Assembly (NCBI GenBank): GCA_045631305.1
Contig: JAZQUM010000121.1
Location: 1 to 13,505, forward strand
Direction: 5' to 3'
Source: JAZQUM01 sp045631305
GTDB lineage: Bacteria; Bacillota; Clostridia; Oscillospirales; Oscillospiraceae
DNA length: 13,505 nt
The translations under genes and the position numbers were made by a program. This document shows positions 13,485 to 13,505 of the stretch, one piece after another. The notes under the pieces are model-generated. The model searched no databases, was not told the DNA's origin, and saw only the letters and a list, made by a program, of their open reading frames with translations. How positions within the stretch are numbered: the first letter of the stretch is position 1; every line of letters begins with the position of its first letter.

Positions 13485-13505
13485 GCCTGAAAAAACCGCC
13501 GTTTG

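Overview
The window looks like a chromosomal segment of a Bacillota bacterium, most likely an anaerobic gut-type clostridium (Oscillospirales or Lachnospirales), although Negativicutes cannot be excluded. The reasons are strong AGGAGG-type ribosome binding sites before nearly every gene, sigma-70/SigA promoters with 16-17 bp spacers, short rho-independent terminators, a tRNA with an encoded CCA, and a divergent ParE/ParC-like pair of the kind I associate with these groups. The taxonomic call is an inference from style, not from a marker gene.

Layout. Positions 1-439 hold no gene. A leftward promoter and ribosome binding site there probably serve a gene starting just beyond the left edge, and a rightward promoter serves an unrecognised multi-pass membrane protein (440-1210, own terminator). 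A control region (1251-1510) with a palindrome, a promoter, a seven-codon mini-ORF and two hairpins precedes a stand-alone dihydrolipoamide acyltransferase (E2; 1511-3592, own terminator). This E2 has three nearly identical lipoyl domains and two nearly identical E3-binding domains. Next is a single-gene unit for a flavodoxin-rubredoxin fusion (3768-4424). It converges on a cytosine-deaminase-like amidohydrolase (4472-5695, minus strand), and the two share a bidirectional terminator. The amidohydrolase is divergent from a MATE exporter (5872-7212), with both promoters in a 176-base intergenic region.

An intergenic region carrying two DnaA-box matches and several dyads (7255-7513) then leads into an apparent operon: ParE/GyrB-like subunit (7514-9517), ParC/GyrA-like subunit (9548-11788), YitT-family membrane protein (11811-12683) and LUD-domain protein (12694-13299). 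The genes are separated by 30, 22 and 10 bases with no terminator between them. The window ends with a tRNA-Gly(GCC) that has its own promoter and terminator.

The two topoisomerase genes should make one A2B2 enzyme. The E2 and the flavodoxin-rubredoxin protein point to anaerobic 2-oxoacid or acetoin-type metabolism and low-potential electron transfer, but their partners (E1, E3, reductases) are outside the window. I found no insertion sequence, CRISPR array, phage gene or obvious defence system. The most unusual items are the duplicated-domain architecture and active-site Asn of the E2, its structured leader, the DnaA boxes before the topoisomerase operon, and the motif substitutions in that topoisomerase.
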